Counted from the stretch's first letter, positions 24,862-34,313 are shown. The stretch: DNA of 53,899 bases from Pontibacter ummariensis (GCF_900188175.1 NZ_FZOQ01000032.1:1-53899); one strand, 5' to 3'. The notes: a model not told the origin generated them from the letters alone. Translations and numbers: made by a program.

Positions 24862-25938
24862 ATGGCTAGCAAATCTTTTCAGTATAAAAGATTTAGAAAT
24901 ATTGGATTACTTACAGTACTAGCTGTATACTTCCTAATATTAGTCGGAGGAATTGTCAGAAGCACGGGGTCAGGCATGGGATGCCCTGACTGGCCCAAGT
25001 GTTTCGGAAGTTGGGTTCCTCCGACTGATGTTAGCCAACTACCAGAAGATTACCTAACGGTATACAAACAAAAGCGAATAGAGAAAAACGAAAAACTGGC
25101 AGCCTACCTCGACAAACTTGGTTTTGAAGAGCTTGCTTCCACCATTTTTTCTCACCCCAGCCAGTACATCGAAACAGAGTTTAACGTCACGAAAACCTGG
25201 ATCGAGTACTTAAATCGCTTAGTAGGTGTACTGATAGGTATTTTTATTTTTCTGACGGTTGTGTTTGCCGTTCCTTACCTGAAGCGGGATCCCCTTGTTT
25301 TCTACCTGGCACTCGCCAGTTTTGTACTGGTAGGCGTGCAGGGGTGGTTAGGATCCATTGTCGTTTCTACCAATCTTCTCCCGGTAACCATAACAGTGCA
25401 CATGGCGCTGGCGCTGGTTATTGTGGCGATGCTGCAGTATGCTGTAGCCCGAGCACATAAAGAGGACCTGGAAGGGCAGAGAGCCGCATCTCCACAGGTA
25501 AACGTTTGGCTATGGGTATTGGCCCTGATAACGTTCGGGCAGATCTTGTTAGGAACACAAGTTAGGGAAGAGGTAGACCTTATAGCCTATATGATGGGAG
25601 GTGAGAACCGGGCCTTATGGGTAGATAAACTCGGGACCAACTTCTATATCCACCGCTCTTTCTCGATATTGGTGCTGGCCCTGCACGGGTATGTGGCCTA
25701 CAAAATATACCAGGTAAAAAATACAACTTTAACTAAACTTACCCACCTGATGTTGGTGTTAGTTCTAGTAGAGGTGATAGCCGGCGTGATAATGGTCTAT
25801 TTTGCTATTCCACCGGTTCTACAGCCCATACACCTCACTTGCGCCTCGTTACTCTTCGGAGTCCAGTTCCAGTTGTTAATTGTTAATTATTACGCCTCTC
25901 GCGGGGCAACTCAAAAGTCAGTAGTAGTTCACCGATAA
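24862..25938 (+). CDS. ctaA: Heme A synthase (COX15/CtaA)
   Basis: 358 aa, about eight membrane helices. The N-terminal helix ends in GGIVRSTGSGMGCPDWPKCFG, the family-defining stretch with a Cys pair. Heme-ligand His residues occur in helices (VTITVHMALALV near 175, FYIHRSFSILVLALHG near 260, QPIHLTCASLLF near 330). It converts heme O to heme A for the oxidase encoded upstream. Seven bp separate it from coxA; its stop overlaps the ctaB start (TAATG). Confidence 0.93.
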   Translation: MASKSFQYKRFRNIGLLTVLAVYFLILVGGIVRSTGSGMGCPDWPKCFGSWVPPTDVSQLPEDYLTVYKQKRIEKNEKLAAYLDKLGFEELASTIFSHPSQYIETEFNVTKTWIEYLNRLVGVLIGIFIFLTVVFAVPYLKRDPLVFYLALASFVLVGVQGWLGSIVVSTNLLPVTITVHMALALVIVAMLQYAVARAHKEDLEGQRAASPQVNVWLWVLALITFGQILLGTQVREEVDLIAYMMGGENRALWVDKLGTNFYIHRSFSILVLALHGYVAYKIYQVKNTTLTKLTHLMLVLVLVEVIAGVIMVYFAIPPVLQPIHLTCASLLFGVQFQLLIVNYYASRGATQKSVVVHR

Positions 25939-26834
25939 TGTTAGCTCAAGAAACTGCATCGTTACTGCCTGCTTCTTCCATGGCACAAAAAGCAAAAGCA
26001 TATTTTCAACTCCTGAAGTTTAGACTAAGCTTTACCGTAGCTTTTTCCAGTGCCATCGGCTACATCCTGGGGTTCCCGGGTGCTTCTTACCTGAATATTG
26101 CGTTAGTAATGTTAGGTGGTCTTTTGGTAACGGGTTCTGCCAATATCATCAATCAGATCATCGAGCGGGACCTGGACAAGCAAATGAAGCGGACCGCTAA
26201 AAGACCTCTGCCAACAGGAGAACTATCCGTAGCGGAAGCAGCCGTGTTCTGTGTGTTGTTAGGAATGGCAGGCTTAGCGATACTTGGTTTCTATTTTAAT
26301 TTACTTACAGCAGCCCTGTCGCTGTTGTCGCTTATCCTGTACGGCTTCGTTTATACGCCTTTGAAACGAATCAGCCCGATATGTGTGTTCATTGGTGCTA
26401 TACCAGGAGGCATGCCCCCGCTAATTGGATGGGTTGCCGCCACAGGTGCCTTAGGACCAGAGGCCTGGATCCTTTTTGGGATACAATTTATCTGGCAGTT
26501 TCCGCATTTCTGGGCAATTGCCTGGGTGCTGGATGATGACTATAAAAAAGCCGGGTTTAAAATGCTGCCGATGGAAGGAGGTAAAAACCTGAAAACGGCT
26601 ATACAGATCATGATCTACACGCTAATGCTGATCCCTTTGAGCATGCTGCCTTTGCAGTTCGGTATGACAGGGATTACCTCAGCAATGATAGCCGTCGTTT
26701 GTGGTGTGCTATTTTTGGCGCAAACGTTTTACCTCATGCGCACCTGCTCCAAAAAGGCTGCTATGAGCATTATGTTTGGCTCTTTTTTGTATTTACCTAT
26801 TGTGCAGATTGCTTTTGTGTTAGATAAAATTTAA
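25938..26834 (+). CDS. ctaB: Protoheme IX farnesyltransferase (heme O synthase)
   Basis: 298 aa UbiA-family prenyltransferase with about nine helices. The first catalytic motif is N-I-I-N-Q-I-I-E-R-D-L-D near residue 70, followed by MKRTAKRPLPTGEL; the second acidic motif is DDDYKKAGFKMLP near residue 204. It makes heme O, the precursor used by CtaA, encoded directly upstream with a one-base overlap. The first ATG (25938) adds about 14 polar residues before an alternative ATG at 25980. Confidence 0.94.
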   Translation: MLAQETASLLPASSMAQKAKAYFQLLKFRLSFTVAFSSAIGYILGFPGASYLNIALVMLGGLLVTGSANIINQIIERDLDKQMKRTAKRPLPTGELSVAEAAVFCVLLGMAGLAILGFYFNLLTAALSLLSLILYGFVYTPLKRISPICVFIGAIPGGMPPLIGWVAATGALGPEAWILFGIQFIWQFPHFWAIAWVLDDDYKKAGFKMLPMEGGKNLKTAIQIMIYTLMLIPLSMLPLQFGMTGITSAMIAVVCGVLFLAQTFYLMRTCSKKAAMSIMFGSFLYLPIVQIAFVLDKI

Positions 26835-26844
26835 TGGTATTGCA

Positions 26845-27447
26845 ATGATAAATAATATGGCAATGACTAATCCGTCTTTTAAAGAGGACAATGCAACCTC
26901 CGGAGTTCACCCGCTAAAGTTTTCGCTGTGGTTGATAATTATAAGTATTATTATGATGTTTGCAGCTTTTACGAGCGCTTACATTGTACGAAGAGAAGAA
27001 GGAAACTGGCTGGAGTTCGATCTCCCGAATGTACTTCTGATAAACACCCTGGTTATCCTGTTGAGCAGTGTGACCATGCAGTGGGCGTATAACTCGGCCA
27101 GAAAGAACAACATCGCCACACTGAAGACGATGTTGTTGCTGACTGTAGGGCTAGGAGTTGCTTTTCTGGTGGGGCAGTGGAATGCCTGGGGCGATCTCGT
27201 ACAGCACAACGTGTATTTCGGAGGAAGCGAAAGCAACCCTTCCGGCTCGTTCCTGTATGTGTTGACTGGAGTGCATGGCTTTCACCTGATAACAGGGCTC
27301 ATATTTGTGCTGATGACCGTTAGCAGTGCCTTGAAGTATAAGGTTCACTCAAAAAATATGCTGCGTATATATTTGTGCACGCTATACTGGCACTTTTTAG
27401 GTGGACTTTGGCTATATTTGTACATCTTCTTAAGAATAAATCACTAA
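26845..27447 (+). CDS. coxC: Cytochrome c oxidase subunit III (first copy)
   Basis: 200 aa with five predicted helices, the shorter subunit III type. Segments FTSAYIVRREEGNW near 42, LTGVHGFHLITGLIFVL near 137 and LYWHFLGGLWLYLYIF near 181 match the heme-copper oxidase subunit III family. Three Met codons lie close together at the N-terminus (residues 1, 5, 7), so the exact start is uncertain by a few residues. A second, longer subunit III gene follows 23 bp later. Confidence 0.9.
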   Translation: MINNMAMTNPSFKEDNATSGVHPLKFSLWLIIISIIMMFAAFTSAYIVRREEGNWLEFDLPNVLLINTLVILLSSVTMQWAYNSARKNNIATLKTMLLLTVGLGVAFLVGQWNAWGDLVQHNVYFGGSESNPSGSFLYVLTGVHGFHLITGLIFVLMTVSSALKYKVHSKNMLRIYLCTLYWHFLGGLWLYLYIFLRINH

Positions 27448-27470
27448 ACACGTTTTTCAATACATAAACT

Positions 27471-28217
27471 ATGTCTACTTCAACTACGCTGGAAGCACCT
27501 AAGTCAGGTACATGGGATGGTGGTAATGAGCCATTGAAAGCGAGCTATGGTAAACTCATGATGTGGTTCTTCCTGCTCTCTGATGCTTTTACCTTTGGTG
27601 CTTTTCTTATCGTCTACGGTTTATCACGCCACAGACACTTACCTTATACAGGTGAGCCGGAGGCTTTTGCATTCTCACAGCAATGGTGGCCAATTCCGGA
27701 GAAGGTGTTTAACGCTTTCCCTGGCTTTCATGGTGTAGATCTTCCGCTGGCGTTCGTGGCCTTGATGACCATGATTCTGATTCTTAGCTCCGTGACGATG
27801 GTACTGGCTGTAGAGGCCGGACATAGAATGGACAAAAATGACGTGCAGAAGTGGTTGCTTTGGACTATTCTTTTTGGATCTATTTTCTTGGGTTGCCAGG
27901 CATGGGAGTGGGCGCACTTTATCTCTGGTACAGAAGAGGGCATGCTGCTGTCTGACGGTACCAGAATCTTTGGCGCAAACCTGACCATAAACCAGTATGG
28001 ACCGCCTTTGTTTGCTGACCTGTTCTTCTTTATCACAGGTTTCCACGGCACACACGTGTTCTCTGGGGTTGTGCTGTTGATCATGATCTTCATCAACACC
28101 GTGAACGGGGTGTACCACAAGCGTGGACATTATGAGATGGTTGAAAAAGTAGGCCTTTACTGGCACTTTGTAGATCTTGTTTGGGTATTCGTTTTCACAT
28201 TCTTCTACCTGGTTTAA
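27471..28217 (+). CDS. Cytochrome c oxidase subunit III (second copy)
   Basis: 248 aa. Subunit III family: GKLMMWFFLLSDAFTFGAFL near residue 26, ITGFHGTHVFSGVVLL near 190 and YWHFVDLVWVFVFTFFYLV at the end are diagnostic. It has about seven helices and a longer loop (residues 55-85) than the first copy. Adjacent unequal subunit III genes are common in Bacteroidota oxidase operons and probably both belong to one complex; whether they assemble together or alternate is not decided by sequence. Confidence 0.9.
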   Translation: MSTSTTLEAPKSGTWDGGNEPLKASYGKLMMWFFLLSDAFTFGAFLIVYGLSRHRHLPYTGEPEAFAFSQQWWPIPEKVFNAFPGFHGVDLPLAFVALMTMILILSSVTMVLAVEAGHRMDKNDVQKWLLWTILFGSIFLGCQAWEWAHFISGTEEGMLLSDGTRIFGANLTINQYGPPLFADLFFFITGFHGTHVFSGVVLLIMIFINTVNGVYHKRGHYEMVEKVGLYWHFVDLVWVFVFTFFYLV

Positions 28218-28293
28218 TAAGAGATCCAATAACCTACAGGTCGTGTTATAGTATTAAATAATAGGATTTGTAGTAAAAAGATATTTGAGCATT

Positions 28294-28641
28294 ATGGCAC
28301 ATCATCATTCAGATAACGACTTCGAGCAGACAAACAATATTCCAGAGCCACAGACTAAAGCGATCTGGAAGACGTTTGGAATACTAGTAGCGCTTACCGC
28401 GCTGGAGTTCGTATTCGCTTTCGCAATGGAAGCGGGTACTATGCGTAACACGATCTTTATCATTCTAACAATTTTTAAGGCTTACTTTATTGTAGCGTAC
28501 TTTATGCACCTAAAGCATGAGACAAAAGCCTTGATTTGGTCGATCATGTTACCGCTGGCGCTCATTGTGTGGTTAATGGTTGCGCTGATATCAGAAGGTA
28601 GTTACTACTTTGAATCAGTAACAAATTACTTTAATAATTAA
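28294..28641 (+). CDS. coxD: Cytochrome c oxidase subunit IV (prokaryotic type)
   Basis: 115 aa from the ATG at 28294 (MAHHHSDNDFEQ). An in-frame TTG at 28285 would add only three residues and is less likely. There are three helices, with the subunit IV pattern AYFIVAYFMHLKHETKALIW near residues 68-87. The His-rich N-terminus (HHH at 3-5) may be incidental. The 76-bp gap before it is the longest within the oxidase operon and may carry an extra processing or promoter site, but no good consensus is seen. Confidence 0.9.
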   Translation: MAHHHSDNDFEQTNNIPEPQTKAIWKTFGILVALTALEFVFAFAMEAGTMRNTIFIILTIFKAYFIVAYFMHLKHETKALIWSIMLPLALIVWLMVALISEGSYYFESVTNYFNN

Positions 28642-28652
28642 ATACACTTATA

Positions 28653-29321
28653 ATGAGTAAAGTAAAGGCACTAATACTAGGAACCCTATTATTAGTGCCT
28701 ATTCTTATTTTTGCCTTCGTCAGTTTGTTTGGCGAGCACCACTTCTCCCTCAAGACCTATTTCCCAAAAACAGATGAGTCGGGAGAGGTTGTTTTCTCCA
28801 CTGCAGGAGACACGGTCTTTCATCAAGTGCCGGATTTCCAGCTTACCTCGCAGAAAGGCGAAACTTTCACCGCCGAAGACCTTTCCGGAAAAATCTATGT
28901 TGCCGATTTCTTCTTTGCCACTTGCCCGGGCATCTGTAAAAAGATGTCTTCGCAGCTAGTAAGGGTACAGGAGGCATTTGAGAACTACCCGGAGGTGAAG
29001 ATTGTTTCCATCACAGTAAACCCTGAGCATGACTCCGTTGAAGTGTTGCAGAACTATGCTGCGCAGTATGGGGCGAAGGAAGATAAATGGTATTTCCTGA
29101 CAGGGGAAAGAGACAGCATCTATCAGCTGGCTAAGAAAGGCTTTTACTTGCCAGTGCAACAGGTAGAGGGGCAGCAGGACTTTATCCACAGCGAAAAGTT
29201 TATGCTTGTGGATAAGGACAGGAACGTAAGGGGAATCTATGAAGGCACAGACCCTGCCGACGTGGATCGGTTAGTTACAGAGATTAGAGTATTGCTGGAT
29301 GAATACAGTAAAAGCGAATAA
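28653..29321 (+). CDS. SCO1/SenC family copper chaperone
   Basis: 222 aa, one N-terminal membrane anchor (about 5-25) and a periplasmic thioredoxin-fold domain. The copper motif is C91-P-G-I-C95 in FFATCPGICKKM, and the third ligand is H179 in DFIHSEKF. SCO proteins metallate or reduce the CuA site of subunit II, which matches its place 11 bp after coxD. Its last 23 bp overlap the DUF420 gene. Confidence 0.95.
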   Translation: MSKVKALILGTLLLVPILIFAFVSLFGEHHFSLKTYFPKTDESGEVVFSTAGDTVFHQVPDFQLTSQKGETFTAEDLSGKIYVADFFFATCPGICKKMSSQLVRVQEAFENYPEVKIVSITVNPEHDSVEVLQNYAAQYGAKEDKWYFLTGERDSIYQLAKKGFYLPVQQVEGQQDFIHSEKFMLVDKDRNVRGIYEGTDPADVDRLVTEIRVLLDEYSKSE

Positions 29322-29859
29322 CAAACAGGCTGCGACCGCGAATGATAAGAAGTTCCTGACGCTAATAGCCGTTTTATCAGTACTGATCCCGATAGTGGTG
29401 GCCGTACTGTTCTTTATGCCAAAGGCTGGAGACAGCCAGGTGGATGTTTCTTATCTGCCTGGATTCCATGCCATTCTTAACTCGTTAACAGCTATCGCGC
29501 TACTCATTGGGTACTATAACATTAAGAAGCAAAATGTAAAGGGGCACAGGGGCGCGATGCTCGCTGCGTTTGGACTGTCTGCCATTTTCCTGGTTTCTTA
29601 TGTTACCTACCACTTTTTAGGAGAACGTACCGTGTATGGCGGTGATGGAGCCTTAAAGTACATTTATTACTTTATCCTGTTAACGCATATTGTGTTGGCA
29701 GTCGTAATTGTGCCTTTAGTACTGTTGTCTGTTTACTATGGCATCTCAAACCAGTTGGATCGCCATAAGCGGATTTCGAAGTGGACTTTCCCGGTCTGGC
29801 TTTATGTAGCGGTTACCGGAGTACTGGTTTATCTGATGATCTCTCCGTATTATAGTTAA
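29299..29859 (+). CDS. DUF420 membrane protein (CtaM-like oxidase assembly factor)
   Basis: 186 aa, about five helices. It has the DUF420 landmarks PGFHAILNSLTAIALLIGYY near residue 54 and the loop histidines VKGHRGAML near 76, TYHFLGERTVYGG near 104 and LTHIVLAVVIVPLVL near 132. The family member CtaM is needed for aa3 oxidase activity in Staphylococcus, so a role in oxidase maturation is likely here; this rests on family knowledge and on gene order. It starts 23 bp inside the sco gene, implying coupled translation. Confidence 0.9.
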   Translation: MNTVKANNKQAATANDKKFLTLIAVLSVLIPIVVAVLFFMPKAGDSQVDVSYLPGFHAILNSLTAIALLIGYYNIKKQNVKGHRGAMLAAFGLSAIFLVSYVTYHFLGERTVYGGDGALKYIYYFILLTHIVLAVVIVPLVLLSVYYGISNQLDRHKRISKWTFPVWLYVAVTGVLVYLMISPYYS

Positions 29860-29887
29860 TACGCAGAACTACTAATTCGTAATAGCA

Positions 29888-30151
29888 ATGAGACTGAAAG
29901 TAAATAAAATCATAGCGCTTGCAGGGCTAGTGTTTGCCTTGTCTTTTGTCGTTACAGATGCCTACAGCCAGTGCGCAATGTGTCGCGCCACGGTAGAGTC
30001 TAACGTTGGGACAGGGAAAGGAAGTCAGGAGCCTGCTTCGGAAGTAGGGCAGGGGCTAAACACGGGTATTTTATACCTGATGGCTGTCCCGTATGTGTTA
30101 ATCGGGGCTGTCGGCTTTTTATGGTATAAATATAGCCGTAAAAAAGCATGA
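29888..30151 (+). CDS. Small membrane protein with N-terminal CXXC
   Basis: 87 aa. A signal peptide (about residues 1-27) is followed by QCAMCRATVESN, a short CAMC motif near residues 29-32, then one membrane helix (about 55-78) and a KYSRKKA tail. Small proteins of this shape often sit next to oxidase assembly genes in Bacteroidota. A metal-binding or redox role for the CXXC is inference. Its stop overlaps the next start (ATGA). Confidence 0.75.
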   Translation: MRLKVNKIIALAGLVFALSFVVTDAYSQCAMCRATVESNVGTGKGSQEPASEVGQGLNTGILYLMAVPYVLIGAVGFLWYKYSRKKA

Positions 30152-30546
30152 GCAAACCTTCTATGGCAGGAGCTATTCTCTCCTGCCGTTGCCCCAGGTG
30201 CCGTAGGGGGGAGGTATTTACCCACTCTGCGCTGAACCTTGGGAAGTTTGATCATATGCACCAAAGCTGCCCCGTATGTAATTTTCACTATTAGGTAGAG
30301 GTGGGATTCTTCTGGGGAGCCATGTACATCAGCTACGGTATCTCTGTCGGCATCGTCCTGACGGTAGGCGTCATGCTGTACTACCTGGCAAATGACCCTC
30401 CTGTCTGGGTATACCTTTCAGTGGTAGCCGGTATCATTATTACCCTAACCCCGCTACTTTTCCGTTACGCTCGCATTCTCATGCTGTATTTTTTTGCCGG
30501 CGTTACATACAATTCCCGCTTCAGCAAACAATTGCACGATTCTTGA
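30148..30546 (+). pseudogene. DUF983 gene interrupted by an in-frame TAG
   Basis: Starting at ATG 30148, which overlaps the previous stop as ATGA, the frame reads MSKPSMAGAILSCRCPRCRR and continues with a zinc-ribbon-like pair of CPxC motifs (CPRC, then CPVC). It meets TAG at 30292-30294 (codon 49) right after CNFHY. The same frame then continues without further stops to TGA at 30546 as VEVGFFWGAMYISYG and two membrane helices, which is the rest of a DUF983 protein. The whole would be 132 residues. The residue expected at codon 49 is often Glu, so GAG to TAG is a plausible single change. The alternatives are a sequencing error, a pseudogene, amber readthrough, or independent use of a GTG at 30301 for the second half. 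Confidence 0.8.
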
Positions 30547-30599
30547 ACCTATAGTTTTATCTGCCGTTTTGCTTAAATTCGTAGATAAACTACTTCGTT

Positions 30600-33500
30600 T
30601 TGAACAGGAAAATATCCTTTATTGCTTTGTTAGTGCTGGCTTTGCTGTGTTTTTTAGGCACAGCTGCGCTCTATTATAACTATCCTGGAGCAAACGAAGG
30701 ACAAGACCAGGCTTCAGAGATAGCCACTATCACTAAAAAGGTGCACCAGTGCATCGACAAGGCACACCACGAAGCAGCCACGATAGGTGCGCAGCTGCAA
30801 AAGCCAGACGTAACCTTTACATCCCTTCTTAAAAAAACAGAATACCCTACCTTTGTTTACAGAAAGGGGGAGCTTATCTTCTGGTCTCACCATACGATTG
30901 TGCCTGAGCTAGGCGAAACGTTGGTCGGAAACAGGCCCACCGCCATTAGCAATGAGTATGGGACGTTTATTGTGGTGCCGGAAAGGACACAGGGCTATGA
31001 TATAGATGTCTACGTTCCGCTGCTGGCCGACTACCAAACCAGTAACACCTACCTCGCTCCGGAGTTAAAAGATGAAGTGTTTGAGGAGCAGGATGTGCAG
31101 CTGGACTGGAATCCCAGCTCTGCTCATCCTCGTGTATACACACAACAGGGTGACTTCTTGTTCGCCGTAAACATGCGCCGTGGTGGGCAGGAAGCACCGG
31201 AGAGCGTGTTGCTGCTAGTGCTCTTTTGTGCGGGGCTTCTGTTCTATATCTTCTTTGTAATACTGCTCTTCCGGTACCTTGCCGGCAAGGAACAGTACAA
31301 TAAAGCAATCGGGCTTTTACTTTTGTTGCTGGGCCTGCTGCGCTTGTTGCTGTTAGCGCTCAACCTGCCTTTTGCACTGTTTGAGATAGATCTTTTCAAC
31401 CCCAGGTTTTACGCTGCTTCTTTCCTGTCTCCTTCTATCGGCGACCTGCTACTAAATATGGTCTTGCTCGCCTTAGTTGCCTGGAGCGGACTTTATCTTT
31501 TCAGAAAGAACAGGCTGGTAGCACAGTTAAAAGAACTGAGTAGGTCCAAGAGCCGTCAGCTACAGACGGGCTGTATCCTGATCTTTTACTTATTGCTGCT
31601 GCTGCTTTTCCAGTTCTACTTTAACATTTACCATAACAGTCCACTGGTACTGGACGTGAGTCGGTCACTGGACTTCACGTGGTATAAGGCAGCCCTTTAT
31701 AGTGTCATGTTCATTCACACGGTTGCCCTTAGCATCTTTACCTATATGCTGGCAACAGTCGTGTCGGTACTAGTGGCGAGGGAGCAGAAGTTAGTTCCCT
31801 ATAAGCAATTGGTCTTGCTGTCTGGTTTTCTGTTGCTCTTGTCCAGCTTTTTAGTGCAGCCCCTGGCTATTCTGGTGCTGATTGGCTTTCTGTTCTGGCT
31901 CATTATCATCTTTGCCGCACAAAACCAGAATGCTGTCAGCTGGGGGTACCGTACTTTCCTGTTCTTCTTTTTGGTGGTGATCGTCAGTTCGCTGACGGGA
32001 GGTTTGTCGCTGTACGCCCATTACCACAGCGAGCTGAAGATCTACAAGCAAAAGTTTGCCTTTAACATCCTGCAGGAGAATGACGTGCTGGCCGAGTACC
32101 TGTTGATGTCAGAAGACGTGGCAGGTCGGATTGCTGGCGATGAGGTGATTCAGATGAAAATGAAAGGCCCCTATGTGGATGCCTCTTTCATTAAGCGGAA
32201 GATCAAAAAGCAGTACCTGCCCAGCTACTTCGATAAGTATGAGGTAAACGTGCAGCTCTTCGATAGCCGGGGAAATGCTCTGGAAGTAGCTGATACAGCA
32301 AGTGCCTCCTTACAGGAACTGCTCAGGCGCTTTAATACCCCGCAGGCCCAGACGGAACATGAGGGACTTTTCCTGCTGCAAGATCCCATGCGCTATAATG
32401 CCCGCGTGTACCTGAAATTAATAGAGGTGCCCGTGCATGAGTATCAAAACGGGTATATCGCACTACAGCTCACCCTTAAGCGGCTGCTGCCAAACAGTGT
32501 AGTGCCGGAGCTGTTGGTAGATCAGAATTATGCGCAGCCTTTTAGAACGGATATGCTCAGTTATGCCATTTATGAGGATAGCAAGCTGCGCTATAGCGAA
32601 GGAGAGTACGATTATGCGACTAACTTTAACCGCAGGCTGTTGCGCCGGTCAGAGCTTTACCGCAACGGGGTTAACTTGGGCAACTACCACCACTTTGGCG
32701 TTCGGAACGGCGAAGGCCAGCGGCTGATCATCACCACGGAGAAGTATGGCGGAAAAGAGCTGCTTTCCAATTTTTCTTTCCTGTTCCTTTCGTTTATAGC
32801 AGGAATGCTGGTGTTAGGGCTCCTGTACACGGCCGTGCAGCGCCAGCGCCTCCAGGACTTCAGCCCTGATTTTAGTGCCAAGATCCAGATATTCCTGAAC
32901 TTCGGCATTATCCTGCCTTTGCTGCTGGTCAGTATAGCGACAGCCAGCCTGGTAACGGCCTCTTATAAAAAGGACCTGATGAGCACCTACGAGCAGCGGG
33001 GAGAGGCCATACAGAAGAGCCTGGCGGAGCAGCTGCAAAATGGCTTGCTGGAGGATAAGCGAAGGCTGGAGGAACGTATCGGCGAGATTGCCTCTATCTC
33101 AGAGACAGACATTAACCTGTACGATAGCAAGGGAAAGCTACTGGTAACAAGCCAACCCCTGATTTTTGAGGCCGGACTGTTGTCTAAGCTGATTAACCCG
33201 GAGGCATTCGCTGCCATAGCAGAGAGGCAGGCCCTGCGCGTATTGCTGGAGGAGCAGGCCGGGAACCTTAACTTCAACGCCGTGTACCTGCCGCTCCGCT
33301 ACGAAAACAACCCTACAGCCCTGGCAGGCTTTATTGGCATCCCGTTCTTCGATTCGGAAAAAGAACTGGACCTGAAGCTGATAGAGTTAACGACCACTAC
33401 CATGAACATCTTCACGGTGATGTTCATCGTCTTTCTGGTACTCACCTTCTTTGCCTCCCGCGCTTTAACCGTGCCCCTGCGCATTCTGGCAGACAAGCTG

Positions 33501-34313
33501 AACCGTACCTCTCTGACCGGTAAGAACGAGATGCTGGCCTATGAGGGGGCCGATGAGATCGGGATGCTGGTAAAGGAGTATAACCGCATGCTGCTGACGC
33601 TGGAGCAGAACAAGCAGGACCTGGCGATGCAGGAGAAAGAGGCAGCCTGGCGGGAGATGGCGCGGCAGGTGGCCCACGAGATTAAGAACCCGCTGACGCC
33701 GATGAAGCTCTCGCTGCAATACCTGCAGAAGGCAATCGCAGAGAAGCGGCCTAACACAGAGCAACTCATCGACAAAATTTCCCAAACGCTTATTTCTCAG
33801 ATAAATATACTGAGCGATATTGCAACGTCGTTCTCTAGCTTTACCTCTATGCCGGAACCAAAGGCAGAGCTCATGGATATCTCGGCCGCCTTGCAAAAAG
33901 CAGCTGACCTGCATAATGATCCGGCTGCGGCAGTGATCGAAAAAGACATACAGGCGGAGGAAGTAGTGGTAAAGGCGGATGAGAACCTGATGGTGCGGAC
34001 GTTTAACAACCTCCTCTTAAATGCCATTCAGGCGGTGCCGGCCAGCCGGAAGCCGCACATAAAGATCGGGCTGGAACTACAGCCGGATAAAACGGTGTTG
34101 ATCTCGATTCAGGATAACGGCAGTGGTATTCCCGTGGATATCAGGGGCAAAGTATTTATCCCGAATTTTAGTACAAAGTACACTGGCTCAGGGATAGGCC
34201 TGGCCGTAGCCAAGCGAGGTATTGAAAACGCAGGTGGTCGCATATGGTTTGAGACAGAAGAAGGACAGGGAACTACGTTTTTTATATCATTACCGCTTGC
34301 CGGTCATGCGTAA
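30600..34313 (+). CDS. Large membrane sensor histidine kinase (NtrY-like)
   Basis: 1237 aa, TTG start: a stop lies six codons upstream and no ATG is available near the signal-like first helix (about 5-27). Layout: a periplasmic region (28-200); several helices (about 200-475); a second extracytoplasmic region (475-725); helices near 728-748 and 768-790; a further sensor segment with a helix near 935-955; HAMP (about 957-1010); a dimerisation domain with H1026 in VAHEIKNPLTPMKL; and an HATPase domain with N-box NLLLNAIQAV, G-boxes DNGSGIP and GSGIGLAVAKRG. The HEIKNPLTP context is the NtrY/NtrB type. No response regulator gene is adjacent. The last 8 bp overlap the next gene. It probably autophosphorylates in response to envelope or respiratory signals; the signal is unknown. 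Confidence 0.93.
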   Translation: MNRKISFIALLVLALLCFLGTAALYYNYPGANEGQDQASEIATITKKVHQCIDKAHHEAATIGAQLQKPDVTFTSLLKKTEYPTFVYRKGELIFWSHHTIVPELGETLVGNRPTAISNEYGTFIVVPERTQGYDIDVYVPLLADYQTSNTYLAPELKDEVFEEQDVQLDWNPSSAHPRVYTQQGDFLFAVNMRRGGQEAPESVLLLVLFCAGLLFYIFFVILLFRYLAGKEQYNKAIGLLLLLLGLLRLLLLALNLPFALFEIDLFNPRFYAASFLSPSIGDLLLNMVLLALVAWSGLYLFRKNRLVAQLKELSRSKSRQLQTGCILIFYLLLLLLFQFYFNIYHNSPLVLDVSRSLDFTWYKAALYSVMFIHTVALSIFTYMLATVVSVLVAREQKLVPYKQLVLLSGFLLLLSSFLVQPLAILVLIGFLFWLIIIFAAQNQNAVSWGYRTFLFFFLVVIVSSLTGGLSLYAHYHSELKIYKQKFAFNILQENDVLAEYLLMSEDVAGRIAGDEVIQMKMKGPYVDASFIKRKIKKQYLPSYFDKYEVNVQLFDSRGNALEVADTASASLQELLRRFNTPQAQTEHEGLFLLQDPMRYNARVYLKLIEVPVHEYQNGYIALQLTLKRLLPNSVVPELLVDQNYAQPFRTDMLSYAIYEDSKLRYSEGEYDYATNFNRRLLRRSELYRNGVNLGNYHHFGVRNGEGQRLIITTEKYGGKELLSNFSFLFLSFIAGMLVLGLLYTAVQRQRLQDFSPDFSAKIQIFLNFGIILPLLLVSIATASLVTASYKKDLMSTYEQRGEAIQKSLAEQLQNGLLEDKRRLEERIGEIASISETDINLYDSKGKLLVTSQPLIFEAGLLSKLINPEAFAAIAERQALRVLLEEQAGNLNFNAVYLPLRYENNPTALAGFIGIPFFDSEKELDLKLIELTTTTMNIFTVMFIVFLVLTFFASRALTVPLRILADKLNRTSLTGKNEMLAYEGADEIGMLVKEYNRMLLTLEQNKQDLAMQEKEAAWREMARQVAHEIKNPLTPMKLSLQYLQKAIAEKRPNTEQLIDKISQTLISQINILSDIATSFSSFTSMPEPKAELMDISAALQKAADLHNDPAAAVIEKDIQAEEVVVKADENLMVRTFNNLLLNAIQAVPASRKPHIKIGLELQPDKTVLISIQDNGSGIPVDIRGKVFIPNFSTKYTGSGIGLAVAKRGIENAGGRIWFETEEGQGTTFFISLPLAGHA

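Noticed and set aside
28218..28293. Promoter within the coxC2-coxD gap
   Set aside because: A TAGGATTTG-like string exists but with a three-base spacer between TA and TTTG and no -33 at proper distance, so it is not convincing.
34222..34305. Longer start of the barrel gene inside the kinase gene
   Set aside because: It would place 28 charged residues before the signal peptide and extend far into the kinase coding region; ATG 34306 is better.
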